Origin: Physcomitrium patens
Taxonomy: Eukaryota; Streptophyta; Bryopsida; Funariales; Funariaceae
NCBI RefSeq assembly: GCF_000002425.4
Contig: NC_037266.1
Span: 5,583,443-5,647,442 of the forward strand
Length of the DNA: 64,000 bases
Direction of reading: 5' to 3'
The position numbers and the translations under genes are program-made. The notes beneath the pieces were generated by a model. The model had not been told where the DNA came from, did no database searches, and was given only the letters and a program-made list of their open reading frames with translations. How positions within the stretch are numbered: position 1 is the stretch's first letter; every line of letters begins with the position of its first letter. Of this stretch, positions 34,601-46,493 are shown in pieces.

Positions 34601-35970
34601 TTTAGTCCAAAGATGAAAAATCTTCAAAAATTTAAAGCATTCACTCTTTTTTTGAAAAAAACAAAAGGTTGTAGAATAGAAATATTTTTTTATAAAAGAA
34701 ACATAATATTTAAAACCTAAGAATTTAGATGTAGCAAATTTGTCATTAAGATCAAAACGCAAAATCTCCAATAGATGTATGATATAAAAAGTTGATATTA
34801 AAATTGAGTAGTTGTTTGCTTGCCATAGATACAACTTGAATTTAAGTAGAAAGAAAAGGGAGAGGGACTTCTTTGAGGGGCGTGCCAATGATAATGGTGT
34901 ATTTAGCATGTTGTTTTAGTTAATTATTATTGAAATATCTTAATTTGCTATATCAAAATTGAGCAATCTTTTTAGAAACATTAAAGTTAGCAAAAATATA
35001 GAATAATTTTAAAAAGTCAAAGACAACAAGTGAAAATAGAAATTTCTTCTTTAGTTGACAACTTGAGATAATAGTATCATAGGAAAAGTATAGTAGAATT
35101 AATCAAGATACTATCAATATACAAAGCTTAAGATTATTGAGGTGAAAATGTTGTTAGAGAGATACTCTTGGTTTTGATAGTTGGCTAATGGTCTTCTAGG
35201 AGGTTGTAAGAGGCTAAAACATAGTAGTTATACTAAATGGCTTAGAAACCACAAATTAGATGATAAGCATAGAACTTAGGTCATGAAGCTAAGTTTTATT
35301 AGAAGCAGATTGGATGAAAAGTGAAGGTTCAATTATCAAGAGTATATTCATTCATGTGATGATATTGTTAGAGAGATCAAAATGTATAGGTAGACTTAAA
35401 AAAGATATTTTAATGTAGCTACAATTGGTTGTAGTATTATCAACAATCAAAAAAGATATTGAAATAGAAGATCTATGAAGGCATATAGAAACAATTTTCT
35501 CAAGAGGAGGTGAGTGCACTGACAAGTTTGTCTAGTAAAAGATTGAAATAGGTAAAAAATGAGGTAGCACAATATTGTCTTTAGTCATAGTGATGAAATG
35601 GACTAAAGCAACAGTGATAGAAAGTTTTGTTTTGTCTAAGAGATTTAAGTTGCTTCCAAGAGGACAAGCCACAAGGATAGCATAGTTGTGATTTAAAAGT
35701 TGGAAATTTTATTTTTTAATAGAAAAAATATCATTTTGTTGATCATATTAATAAATTGAAAATAAATTCTTTTGTAACTCATAAATATACATGGTATTGG
35801 TGAGGTAGAGGGTGTGCATGTTGACTAGGCAAATTTTGACTTTATCTTAGTTATAAACGAAGAATGTAATATCATTACCAAGAGCGTAGCAATTGTCTTG
35901 AAAGGATGCGTCCTTTTTCTTGTTTGTTTTTACTCACCACTAAGTTAAATGTGTTGTCTATTTGTGTATT
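31646..35970 (-). mobile_element. Old Ty1/copia retrotransposon remnant
   Basis: Minus-strand conceptual translation shows copia pol in the diagnostic order, integrase before reverse transcriptase. At 34,559-34,850 is the integrase core (LGFKYYVSFIKKYF, KKSECFKFLKIF, then IFQSD in place of LRSD). At 33,058-33,225 is the start of reverse transcriptase (FKQILGLDYN). Near 32,728-32,739 is CIDD in place of YVDD. At about 32,055-32,096 is YMAMAIATSEAI. At 31,770-31,960 is the RNase H end (HTKYIDICYNFICQL, NTFTKLFSNPK). Many stops and frame changes and extreme AT content show it is old. Gag and LTRs are not recognisable. A motif around ACAAATAGACAACA occurs at both 31,714 and 35,968 in the same orientation and may mark related boundary sequences; the right boundary is therefore approximate. 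Confidence 0.82.
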
Positions 35971-36403
35971 CGTTGTTTCACCAATTTCGTTTGTCTTTCT
36001 TGTCCTTGAGAGGGAATGATATCGGATCCTTGTTATCAGATAGTCACAAGTCTAATTGTTGGTGGGTGATTGAGCGGGTGGTTTGTTTGAGTGGCTGGTG
36101 CAGATAATGAATTGCCGGTGAATTGGAAGAATTCAGATGCTGACACCAAAGAATTAGTTGTGTAGAATGCAATCTATTACTAGTGCATAGCGTAGTGTAG
36201 CTATGAATCTGAGCAGAGATAGCTTTCTTTGCGGCATTACTGTTGTTGACTCGTTTCCTCGAAAATAATGGTAAGATATCATCTTTCCTTCATGGTTTGC
36301 TGGTGTGTTAACCACGTATCCCTCAATCAGCAGAATGGTTTCAGTTTTCAGCGTCCTAGTAGATCAATTTAACATTCTGGAGAATAAGAAGACTCTCATT
36401 GTA
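35971..36403. other. Transition from AT-rich to balanced DNA
   Basis: Composition changes abruptly near 35.9 kb. The stretch has no recognised gene and ends with the TA dinucleotide (36,402-36,403) that served as target of the adjacent transposon. Confidence 0.5.
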
Positions 36404-36437
36404 TAGTGGAGTACAGAAATAATTCGAATTTTTTTTC
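36404..36437 (+). repeat. Left terminal inverted repeat of the Tc1-like element
   Basis: TAGTGGAGTACAGAAATAAT starts the 34-bp repeat, which ends in a run of eight T and a C. It pairs with 38,080-38,112. The first base is T where the right end has C, so this end may be slightly impaired for transposition. Confidence 0.93.
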
Positions 36438-36617
36438 AAAGTGAATCAGTGTTAGAAATCACTGAACTTCAAAAAGCTCCAGCAGTGTAAAAAATGAACG
36501 CATTTTTGAGCCGTAAAATGCATTGCGAAGATAGTAGAATCTAGTTTCATGGTGTAACAAGTTTGTATTATAAAGTCGTGAAAATATACATCAAGAGAGC
36601 TTTTTGTTATATACTAT

Positions 36618-37634
36618 CTACCATCTCGTACTACCACCCCCAGCTGCAATCACCGCTTGCATCCTATAAGGCATAGTGGAAATCAATGTACGAAGCCACT
36701 CTATAGATATGGTATCCCATACGGATTGAATTTTTTCTATCATTTCTAGCTTACTATTAGGCCTACTATGATGTTTGAGCAAATCTTTTACTACCATCCA
36801 AACGTTCTCTATTAGATTCAAGTCCGGTGAATTGGCAGGCCAAAACAACTTTTCTATACTATGAGCACGTCTCTATTGCAGTGGCAATGAGCTACGGTGG
36901 ACTGGAGCGCCATCTTCCATCAATATCAATTGCTCAGGGTCATCATGTAAGAAATAAAAGCCACTTAATACTCCTTCATAAACAATAGTGACAAAATCCC
37001 TTGTTGATTTCTTATCTAAAGGAATGATGACCAATGGAGACTTATCAAAGCCAGTAAAGGCACCCCAAACCATCACTGAACTACGTCCAGACTTAAAACT
37101 TGGTGCTATACAATCCCAATTATATTTTTCGTATGCCTTCCGCCACACTCTAATTTGCCGTGGATTTTTGCCAGTTTCGAATGACGACTCATCCGTCCAA
37201 ATAATATTACACCAATCTTCAAACGTCCAACTCTCATAAGCACGTGCAAATGCAAGCCTATCTGCTTTATGTTTGACATTCAAATAGGGCTTTTTAGGTA
37301 CTATACAATTTCTAAAACCAAGCTCACGGAGGTAGAATCGAACAGTAGTTCGGGAAACACTCACCAAGTTTGCAAGTTCTACCAGAGTATGCCTTCTATT
37401 TGAACTGACAGCATGACATAACACTCAAAAATCCCGCTCAGACAACTTCATGGGTCTGCCACATTGTGATTTCAACGACTCCACACTTCCATGGACCTTC
37501 CAATGACTCAAGATAGTTGAAATGGTAGAACAGGGAGCACTGAAGACTTCTGCAATGTCCTTACACTTCATCCCAGCCTTCCTCATCCCTACAATCTGAT
37601 TCTTCTGCATATGGGACAATGTTTTGTACTTCAT
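36618..37634 (-). pseudogene. Tc1-family transposase with two in-frame stops
   Basis: A single minus-strand frame of 338 codons encodes a cut-and-paste transposase. The N-terminal paired-like DNA-binding half has two helix-turn-helix regions (MQKNQIVGMRKAGMKCKDI and LVSVSRTTVRFYLRELG) joined by a GRP linker. The catalytic domain has WTDESSF (first Asp), LMEDGAPVH (second Asp) and SPDLNLIENVW (final Glu). There are 34 residues between the second Asp and the Glu, i.e. DD34E, and the C-terminal end reads TMPYRMQAVI. In-frame stops occur at 37,425-37,427 (TGA, probably from CGA) and 36,870-36,872 (TAG, probably from TGG or CAG). Otherwise the length is typical for Tc1 transposases. DD34E Tc1 elements are typical of animals and fungi; plant mariner-like elements are normally DD39D. 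Confidence 0.93.
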
Positions 37635-38079
37635 GGTGCTTGCTGTAAGCCTTCAAATAGCACAAACCAACTTCTAGTTTGACAGAGAGGAGTCACTGAA
37701 GCTAACGATGTCCAAAACCAAAAAAGAACACTTCTAAAATCTGTATGTGCTTCACAATCTCAATCTGTGGCAGTGCAATGTGCTTCACATCTTCAGATGG
37801 ATTATATAAGTCACCCCATCCAAGCATTCTATGCTATCACTCCATTTTGCTGGCTGCATGCATGCCTAATTGCAACTGTGATTTTTTAGCTCACCTAACC
37901 ACTTCCACATTAATCATCACATTTGCAATCTGCTTTTGAAGACACATGGCTAATTACATGCAATTAGACACCTCTTGCACTCCAAAAATAGATGGCCAAG
38001 TGTCGGGGAAAAATTCCTTCCAACCTGATCACAACATTCAATTGAATAACAAGATTTTTTTAGCAAAAGTGGTGCTCTA

Positions 38080-38112
38080 GAAAAAAATTCGAATTATTTC
38101 TGTACCCCACTG
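38080..38112 (-). repeat. Right terminal inverted repeat of the Tc1-like element
   Basis: Read on the minus strand it begins CAGTGGGGTACAGAAATAAT and is 33 bp long. It starts with the CAGT typical of Tc1 ends and is followed outward by TA. Confidence 0.93.
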
Positions 38113-38114
38113 TA

Positions 38115-41100
38115 CAAGTTGAGAAAATGCTACCTATCATTAGGATAGCTTATATGTACAAGGGATTCGGGTGGATTACGAAACCTGCACAACTTCTTGC
38201 AAGATTACGACACTTTTCAACTTATTAGAGTTGGCAGATGTTCTTGTAGTCGTTATTGGCAGATAAAGATCATCGGTACGAATTTTGGGCACAAATTAAG
38301 GGCAATTTTTCACTTGTGGAAATATGTCCGTTCAAAGTATTGTGAATCAACTCGTCCTTCGTGCATTGCAGGTGTTTTTTTTATCTACATCTCTTTCGTT
38401 CTAAGCCACAAATGGTATGTCCTTAACATGAATTGTGATTCGTAGCTACAATATTATCAAACAGTAACTTCTTTAAAGAAAATGGTTGCAAGCAATCTTT
38501 CTTAACAATTCAATCAAAGCCGAGGAGGATATGTCAGTCTGCGTGCTCACAAGAGTAAGCAGTGTGAACAGCATAGTTTAGTCTTTGCTATATCTTCACA
38601 TGGATGATGATTCTCTTGACGTCCGTTGGTTTTTTTCTTTGGCAATATTTGATTTCTGCTGTAGTGATTTGTAACACGCAATAATACAGGGATGTGGGAT
38701 TTTTCCATCATTTTTAAATGGAAAAAAATTCCCAACTTTTTTGGCTTGCATTGCTTGCTAGAGTTCATGCAGTTGCTGCACTATCTACCTATAGAAGATC
38801 CCAGCCACGTCTGTTTTAACTTGAGTTCAACTCTCTCCTCACTACGCAGCGGAAGTTGGCTGTATTGCCTGAGAACAGTGCTGCAAAGCAACGAGTAAAC
38901 AAGGGTAGGCTAATAGAATCTGGTGCGCTCCCCAGGCCGTCAGTTCTTACTCCAAAAGCTGTGCGAAATATCTTCATTCTATCTGATACCGTATACTGAA
39001 GAGTATCGAAGAGGATTGAAGAATCCCTTCAGCAGTTAAGTGAACATGTGGTTTAAAGTTTTTACACGTACGTATATGTTGCGGCACAATACTCACTATA
39101 ACGACCAACTGCAATTTCGATCAGATTGCAGTGTACGTTGATGCCCACTTCAGCTTGACCAAAAAGTCTAGCACGTGTGCTGTGGTTTCTTAGAATGTCA
39201 AATATGAAAGCGAATCAAGGCTGATATTTATCCTGGAAAAGTATGTGTTGAGGATAACGTAAACAACCTTGAAGGTTTCTGCTCCCTAGCTGCTGTCGGT
39301 TATTGGTACAAACGGCAGTTTTTATGTACGTTGTTACATGCATCATGCATGTTCAGGTGCTCAATGCTTCTTTTCCTCAACAATCATCGTTTACTAATAT
39401 CATTCAACACTTTTAATGATGACACTCCATTATTATCTAACAGCTCCAGCTCTACAAGGGGAGGGCTAGGAAGAATGTCTGACGTGAATGTGAGCCCATC
39501 TTCTCTGAAAACTCAATGCATTAGCATCGAGTACTTGTTGTTAACTTGGAGGCAGGTTAATCTGCATGTTCCTGGCACTTAGTGGGTCGCAGAAGTTCGG
39601 AGTTTCTTGGTGGCATTTCTTGCTATATCAGTGTTATAATTGCCGATTACACCATTTAATGATTCGGTAGCTACAAGGTTTCTATGAGTGTGTCCACCCA
39701 TTTATTGGCTTGCTACACATGTTTTGAAGAATTCAGTGAATTGGACGCATCTTGAGGACTTATTACCAGATCATTCTTCGCCATAACCCCAACCCCCCCC
39801 CCTCCTCATCCCCTTCCTTTTCTTCATCAACTTATTCTCATTTGCTTGATACATTCCATGTGAAAAGGGGTAGAATTTCAACGTCTCTTGGTACACTGAT
39901 TCTGACTTTGGTGATCAGGAACAGGTTCCGTAACTGCTTCTGATTCTGATTCCGATTCTCACGCACGTAAGTACACAATGTGACTGAAAAAGATCTAGAA
40001 AGTGCGTTTTTGAACTATTTTTTGTCCAAGTGAAAGCAACTGCTTCGTTGTCTCCAACGCTGAGCAGCAATTTTCCACCAATTCTAAAGCACGGCATTTC
40101 CCCAATTATGTGCAAAAATGAAGCCCTCCGTCTGGCGGTGGTGAGGAATACTACCGAGAATCCTCGCCAACCTGAAAAGGTGTGTCTACTGCTGCTGCTG
40201 CGAATTGTGAGCTTCTTGACGGCTGCATCATCAGTGTTTCCAATGCTGCGGGAGGACGGTCTTCAGGAACTTTGCTTTCGGACCTTTATATTGGTCCAGG
40301 TCGTTTTGTACATCCGGTGGCTGTCTGTTGACCTGTCAACACGTTGATAACCCCTTTTTAAACAAGTTTGCCAGGCCAAGGCTTGACCACAGCTTCACAC
40401 TGTTGTACACTGCTTGCTCAATGCAGCTTCAAACCTTGACTCGCACGAATTGTTTGCGGGAAACGAGCGTGCAAATGTTAATAGAAAAGCATCCCCCCCA
40501 CCCCCCCATCCACCCACCCACCTCCGTTAAATGTATCTGCCTGACCCTGCTTGCAAAAAGGAACACTCTCTGTGCCCCCACAGTCTCATGGTGAGATGCA
40601 AGTTCTCATGTTATTGAGATTCAGTCCAAATTGGCTGGCTGGTAGAGAGAGAGTTTCATCTTCGTGTGCACAGGCTGACTATTGTTTTCTTCTTCCAGCT
40701 GTATAACTGTTACACCTCGGCTTATGTTGAATGTTCTAATACTCCATGTAGAAGCAGAATGACAAAAAAAAACATTCCAAAGGCTGGAGCACAATGTGTG
40801 TGTATCAAGCCCAGTTTACCGTGAGCTCTAACCGCCCGCTGTTGGTATTTCTCTGATATAGATCGGAATCATAACTCTAATTCATATATCACTAAACGAT
40901 AATATAACCTCTAAATATGGGATATGTTTTACTAAAACAAGGAAAACATATATATATATATATATATAAATTATGTGCATACTTAAAATAAAATGTCAAA
41001 AAATCAAAACTCCTGCATCTCTGTTACATATTTTGGTTTTTTGGAGGTCTGGACATGCAACCCATGAAAGCATCCACTGTCAAGTGCTGAGTGGCACTGG

Positions 41101-42903
41101 GCTAGAATTTCTCCCCCTTCCTTTCAAAGTAGATACACCTTTTCTCCCCAACCCTTCATTTCCAACATTTTAGTTGACACTGAATCGTCAACGAAAGTGG
41201 TCAAAAAGCTCCTCCAAAACTAATACTATTGGTCATATCCATGAAAATAAACATTAAAAAAGTATAACCTTCTAAAACCTCGTATTGACATAATATAAGA
41301 TTCAAGCCAATCATTGCACAGAATAAAACAGAATAAAACAGAATAAAAAATAAAAAACGTATAAATGAGAGTTTAAAAACGGGTCACATATGTTGTGAAA
41401 GGAAGGGCCCTAATTCCGCTCTACGGTGATACCCGAGCATTATGGCTTCAGAAGGTCCCACGAGTTGGTCATTACACACCAAGTCTTAAACCAGATGCCA
41501 TGATTTTTGGGACGAGACCTGCCCGACCCTCCCCGGGCAGTGCCATGACTTTTTAGAAAGGCAATCTGCGAACAGGGCAGATTTTATTTTATTGCAAATA
41601 CTTCGGAATGCTCATAAAGTGCAGAAGATTTCTCAACAACCCGAAAGTAAAGGATAATGGTTCCATCACTTTTGCTTTTTGGGTTGTTAATGCATTGTGG
41701 GTATCTATATTGTGTTGATCCCGGCAAACAAAGGGAGGCAGGCTTGTTGTCTTTTGCTGAAGGCAAATGAGGATAAGCTATGGCTTCTTCTGCCCACCTT
41801 TGAATACAAAAGTGGGTATGTCTGTCTGTCTGTCTGTCTGTCTGATTTTAATTAAAAGGAGCTCTAAATGACTCTTCTTCATCCTACACGGAACTTTTGG
41901 TAAAACAAATATCTTCCTCTTCATTTCCTTTCTTCGTGTTTCATTCTCTTATTTCTCGTACATATTTTCCAATTTATTTTTCTTCCTTCCTATCTTCTTT
42001 ATATTTTTATTTTTTTTGAATTGGCTCTTCCATGTTAAGCTTGCTGCATACACTACAACCATAGCAAATATTGTGATTACTCATGAGATGTAAATTAAAA
42101 ATTAATAATAATAATAATAATAAATTATGCAATAAGAGTGCATAAATAACAATAATAATTGACATGCAATCCTAATGTGAATAGTTATATTTATATAATA
42201 TTAAAAAAAATGAATCAAACTGCAAAAATCCCTTCAAAGCCATAAAAATATTGAATTAGATTCTATTTTTTGTCTGGAACATCAAATTAAATACAAAAAT
42301 AAATCCAAGGTTTTCCAAAGTAGTTCAAAAGGATGTGAACCACCTGATTCCAGCACAATTCACAAACCAACAGAATAAGCCATCTAATTATCACCAATTA
42401 TACTTGTTTCCAGAAATAGTTGAAAAACTAAGAACTTGCATTGATTATTTATATATATATATATATATATATATCATTTTTAAAATAGAATATTTAGTTT
42501 CATATGCTGAAAATTGATGATTATTTTTGTGATCGAATAATGCCAATTTTTAGATTTATCATTTAACAATTATTTTTTTCTACTTCTTAAAAAAAACAAA
42601 AAAAGAAATGTAACTTATAATTCTTTTTATTTTTTATGACATATCATGTCTAAAAAATATTTTCTGCTAAAAATCAAAATTAGTTATTTTGATTTAGTTT
42701 AATTTTGGCACTAATTAAACTAAATCAAAATATTATAGATTTACTTTCAAATAATATATTTACAAAAAAGAGAAATAAAAATAAAACATCTTTGTGTGTA
42801 ATTTCAACTAAAGAATATTATTTTTACATATTAAAAAAATGAAGAATTGCATCAAGAAATTTTGATGTTAATACATAAGTACATATTTTTTTATCAAGAA
42901 ATA

Positions 42904-42948
<45 letters not shown>

Positions 42949-43227
42949 TATATTTATTTATTTTTGAAATATTTCACTATAAAAATCTTTAATACATTGT
43001 ATTGGTCTCTTTACATGCATCAAGACATTTGGAATTTCTTATCAATATTACTTCTTATTAATTTAGTTCTTATTATAATATAAGATTTTTAATAAAAAAA
43101 TATTATTTTAAAATTATTTTAAATATAAAAAATAGACTAAAAATAGATTTTTAAAATCTTTTCTATAAATTTAATGTACAAAATATGAGTACATCTTTGT
43201 ATCATGGACATATACATTTATTCCAAT
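38115..43227. other. No recognised gene; microsatellites
   Basis: Composition is balanced to about 40.8 kb and AT-rich from about 41.8 kb. Short frames (for example 39,331-39,582 and 40,030-40,347) lack motifs. Simple repeats are TA at 40,948-40,968, TGTC at 41,819-41,844, AAT at 42,101-42,123, AT at 42,447-42,474 and TA at 42,907-42,940. C-rich runs occur near 39,790 and 40,495-40,522. Confidence 0.55.
41819..41844. repeat. (TGTC)n microsatellite
   Basis: About six and a half uninterrupted TGTC units occur here at the edge of an AT-rich block. Confidence 0.92.
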
Positions 43228-43750
43228 TGTTACTTATATAACTCGGTAGAAGTAGGTAAATATAGATTAATTTCATAAAGTCTTCTAAAAAAGCTTCCTA
43301 GAAGCTTCATAAATGTGGTTTTGACTTTAGATGTGTTTGTAGATTAGAAACTTGGCCATCAAGTTAACCATGTGATGGTAGCTTGTGGAACAAGTAAACT
43401 CAATGTAGTAGCTTGTGGAACAAGCGAACTATGTGGTGCATACATAGATAACTTATTTTGCAAGTTAAGACATGTGGCTAACAAATTCAACACATGTTGG
43501 AGGTCCTATAGAATATTGCTATGTAGCTCCTAGTTAGAGAGTATATATGGAGGCAAGAGTGAAGCTTTCTTTACTCTTGTCAATGCCTTTGTAGTCCTTA
43601 GTCTTGTTTCAAGACTTTCTAATCTTCTTGTGTTTTGGCAATAATCATTTTACTTCAATATTATATCATCTTTGAGTGATTTTCTAATTTCTTTTAGTAA
43701 TACAAGAATGTATTGAGGATTTTCTTTCTTCAAAATTCATGTCCTTGATA
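43228..43750 (+). repeat. Diverged solo LTR related to the chromovirus LTR
   Basis: The segment follows the chromovirus LTR in order and orientation. Shared blocks include AGAAGTAGGTAAA near the start, AAGCTTCCTAGAAGCTTC, TTTTGACTTTAG, ACATGTTGGAGGTCCTATAG, the TATA region GAGTATATATGGAG followed by GCAAGAGTGAAG, TTTTGGCAATA and a final TCATGTCCTTGATA. It starts TGTTACTT and ends near TTGATA. No internal region or second LTR is nearby and no clear target duplication is visible. It is much more diverged than the two LTRs of the intact element, so it is an older or sister-family insertion. It carries its own tandem duplication of about 30 bp (GTAGCTTGTGGAACAAG twice, 43,376-43,435). Confidence 0.85.
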
Positions 43751-44509
43751 CTTTGTAATAGTAAACTATGCCTTTAAGATTTTTAAAAAGTCAAATTATT
43801 TCAAATTAATAAAACTAACGAAATAAAAAAATACATATTTAAGAATTATTTTTAGAATTTAGATGAATCTTATATCTACATGGTGACTAAAGTATCTATT
43901 TTTTTATTATAGTTATTTGAATTCTAATAGACTATTAATTTTTTATCTCAATATTTTTATACTAAGTTTCTTCAAAAGAAATATGAAAGCTAAATCTCAT
44001 AAATATCATAAATAGTAATAAATTTTATTTTTATCTTGGTCAAAAAGATATTCTTTTAGAAATAACCACCAAATTAAAAAAAATATAAATTAGAAAAGAT
44101 GAGACAAAATAAACAAATATCTCATAATCTAAAATCTTGATATCTCATCATCTTATCACAAGCCTTTGGTCTAAACTTTGGTACTATAGGCATCTCATGA
44201 TTTAAAACTAAGGCATCTACTTCTTGAGTCTTTGATTTGGACTTTGGCACTATAAGCATTTGTCAATGTGAAGTCTAGTAGCTTAAAGTTAATAGATCGT
44301 TGTAGATAGTTTAGTCAATCTCAATAGTCAATTCAAAAAAGTTCTTAAATAAATTAAATTTAAATTTTTATTATTTTTCAACAATTTTAATATTATTAAT
44401 TTCTATTAATAAAAAAATTGAAAAGAATATTAGTTAGATAGAATTTTTTACTAATTAAAATTATGAATTGAGCTAAAACAACTTCACTTTGGCTAATACA
44501 AAAAATTAA

Positions 44510-44543
<34 letters not shown>

Positions 44544-45040
44544 TATATTGGATAAAAAAAAAACAATCTCAATGTGATACAAGATTTTAATAAGATTAGT
44601 AAATACATCAAAAATAAGAGAGTTGCTTCAACTCAAATTTATTATATACTTACACTACTTCTAATTAATTATGGGAGCTACTTTACTATTTTGTTTTATC
44701 CTAATCCATTTTAACCTATGTATTTGGTTTTTAAATATATCAAGTATTTTTTCCGATTTATATTGAAAATTTAGCTTTCAATCCAATTTGATTTGATTCT
44801 TAGGTGAAACAAGTATATTTGACTTGTTTTTTTATTCTTTTCTAGATCTAATTAGTTTGGATTTGTCTTTTGTTAAGCCATATTGGTATAGATCTAATGC
44901 TAAGTTAACCAAGTTGATTAACAAGTAGGGACAAATACACAAGATTTCTTATACTAATGATTTGTTATAGGAATATAAGCAAATTTCTTTATTGTTTAGC
45001 AATGATTTGTAAGTTTGAAATATTTTAGTTTACACAAAAG

Positions 45041-45076
<36 letters not shown>

Positions 45077-45177
45077 CAATATATCATTAAAAAATATTGA
45101 TATTAAAATTGAACTAATTAATTGGCTCAAAATCATTAGATAGATAGACAGAAAAATAAAATAAAATAAACTTCATG

Positions 45178-45216
<39 letters not shown>

Positions 45217-46404
45217 CTAAGATATTTTGAAGACCTAGGATTTAAATAATAATATTTATTTATATTTATATTTTAAAAATTTATATATAATAAAAAATTA
45301 GATAGAAATAAAATCAAAATATCAAAATATTAGTTATATATTTAAAATTTTAAAATATTGTAAAATCAAAAAATCAAAATCAAAATTTTAGTTTTTACTA
45401 AGTATAAGAAATATTTATTTATTTATTGTTGCTAAATTTTTTATGACACCAATAGCATGGTACTTGATTATCCTATAACATTTGTCAATTTAAAGAATAA
45501 AACTATACCTCATATAGTCAATATACATTATTGATCAAATAAAACAACCATTTAACTATTTATATGCTAAAATTCGATATCTTCTTGAATGAAAATGTTA
45601 AATTTTCACTTAACCAATCTAACTACTATGATTTTTAAACTTTGAAATGTTCTTAGTACTTATATTACTAAAAAAAGACATTTAAATTATTTTTAAATGA
45701 TAAATAAATAAATAAAACACTAACATAGCTTGTATAAATTTGGATCCTTCAGTGTCACTATTTGTATATTTGACCTGCGGAAATAGTAATTTTTAAAAGA
45801 TAAAAAAAAGGTTGAAAAGATACAATCAAAAATTCCAAACTGTTTTTAAAGACTAAATTTATCATGTTTTGACAAGAAAAAGGAACATTTGTCAACTCAC
45901 AAGGCATTCCAACCACTCAATTATGCTTATTTCACAATAAAAAAAGATCTTTTGTGTTAACAGCTTGATAAATCTTAAATTTGGTGGTAATAAAAATTAA
46001 TGTTCAAAAACTGATTAGATGATATAAGTTTTATTTCATAGAATTTCATTTAGAAGAATCAATAAATATTACCAAATTTTAGTTGTAATATTTAAATAAA
46101 ATAAAATAAGCACAAATTTGAAATAAGTAATATTTTACTATTTTAAGTAATAAATTCAATTAAAATCTCTTAAAGAAAACAATTGATGTCCTTTTTGAAG
46201 ACATGTGAGTAGTTTGAGTTCATTTGTATAGAACATGATGGACAAATGGAATGCTTAGACCTTGCCCTAATCTAGTTCTAGGACATTCTTACAAATTACT
46301 AAATGATTGCATACAAAACCATGACAAAATATTTACAAAAACTTCATAAAATACTTAGATTTTGGCATCAAATTGTAAGGCAGCAATGCATTCAGTTGTG
46401 TGTG
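43751..46404. other. AT-rich DNA with TA microsatellites, no gene recognised
   Basis: No open frame of interest occurs. Long TA runs lie at 44,513-44,541, 45,043-45,073 and 45,177-45,213. The composition matches the other AT-rich blocks. Confidence 0.6.
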
Positions 46405-46423
46405 CATATATATATATATATAT

Positions 46424-46458
<35 letters not shown>

Positions 46459-46493
46459 CATACATACATACATACATACATACATACATACAT
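46405..46493. repeat. Compound microsatellite (TA)n-(GA)n-(TACA)n
   Basis: Three pure repeats are joined end to end: about 11 TA units, about 14 GA units and about nine TACA units. Open frames crossing it on both strands are repeat translations and not genes. Confidence 0.93.

Larger units (their letters stand above)
36404..38112 (-). mobile_element. Tc1-like DNA transposon, nearly complete
   Basis: The 1,709-bp element has terminal inverted repeats of 33-34 bp starting CAGTGGGGTACAG on the right and TAGTGGAGTACAG on the left (two mismatches and one T-run indel). TA flanks both sides (36,402-36,403 and 38,113-38,114), the hallmark of Tc1/mariner insertion. The transposase lies on the minus strand with about 445 bases of non-coding 5' sequence and about 215 bases 3'. 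Size, repeats, target and transposase all fit the Tc1 family. The element interrupts balanced-composition DNA and is itself not AT-degraded, so it appears younger than the copia remnant. Confidence 0.95.

Noticed and set aside
37745-37939. 64-codon plus-strand frame in the right part of the Tc1-like element
   Set aside because: It lies in the non-coding 5' part of the element and has no motif.
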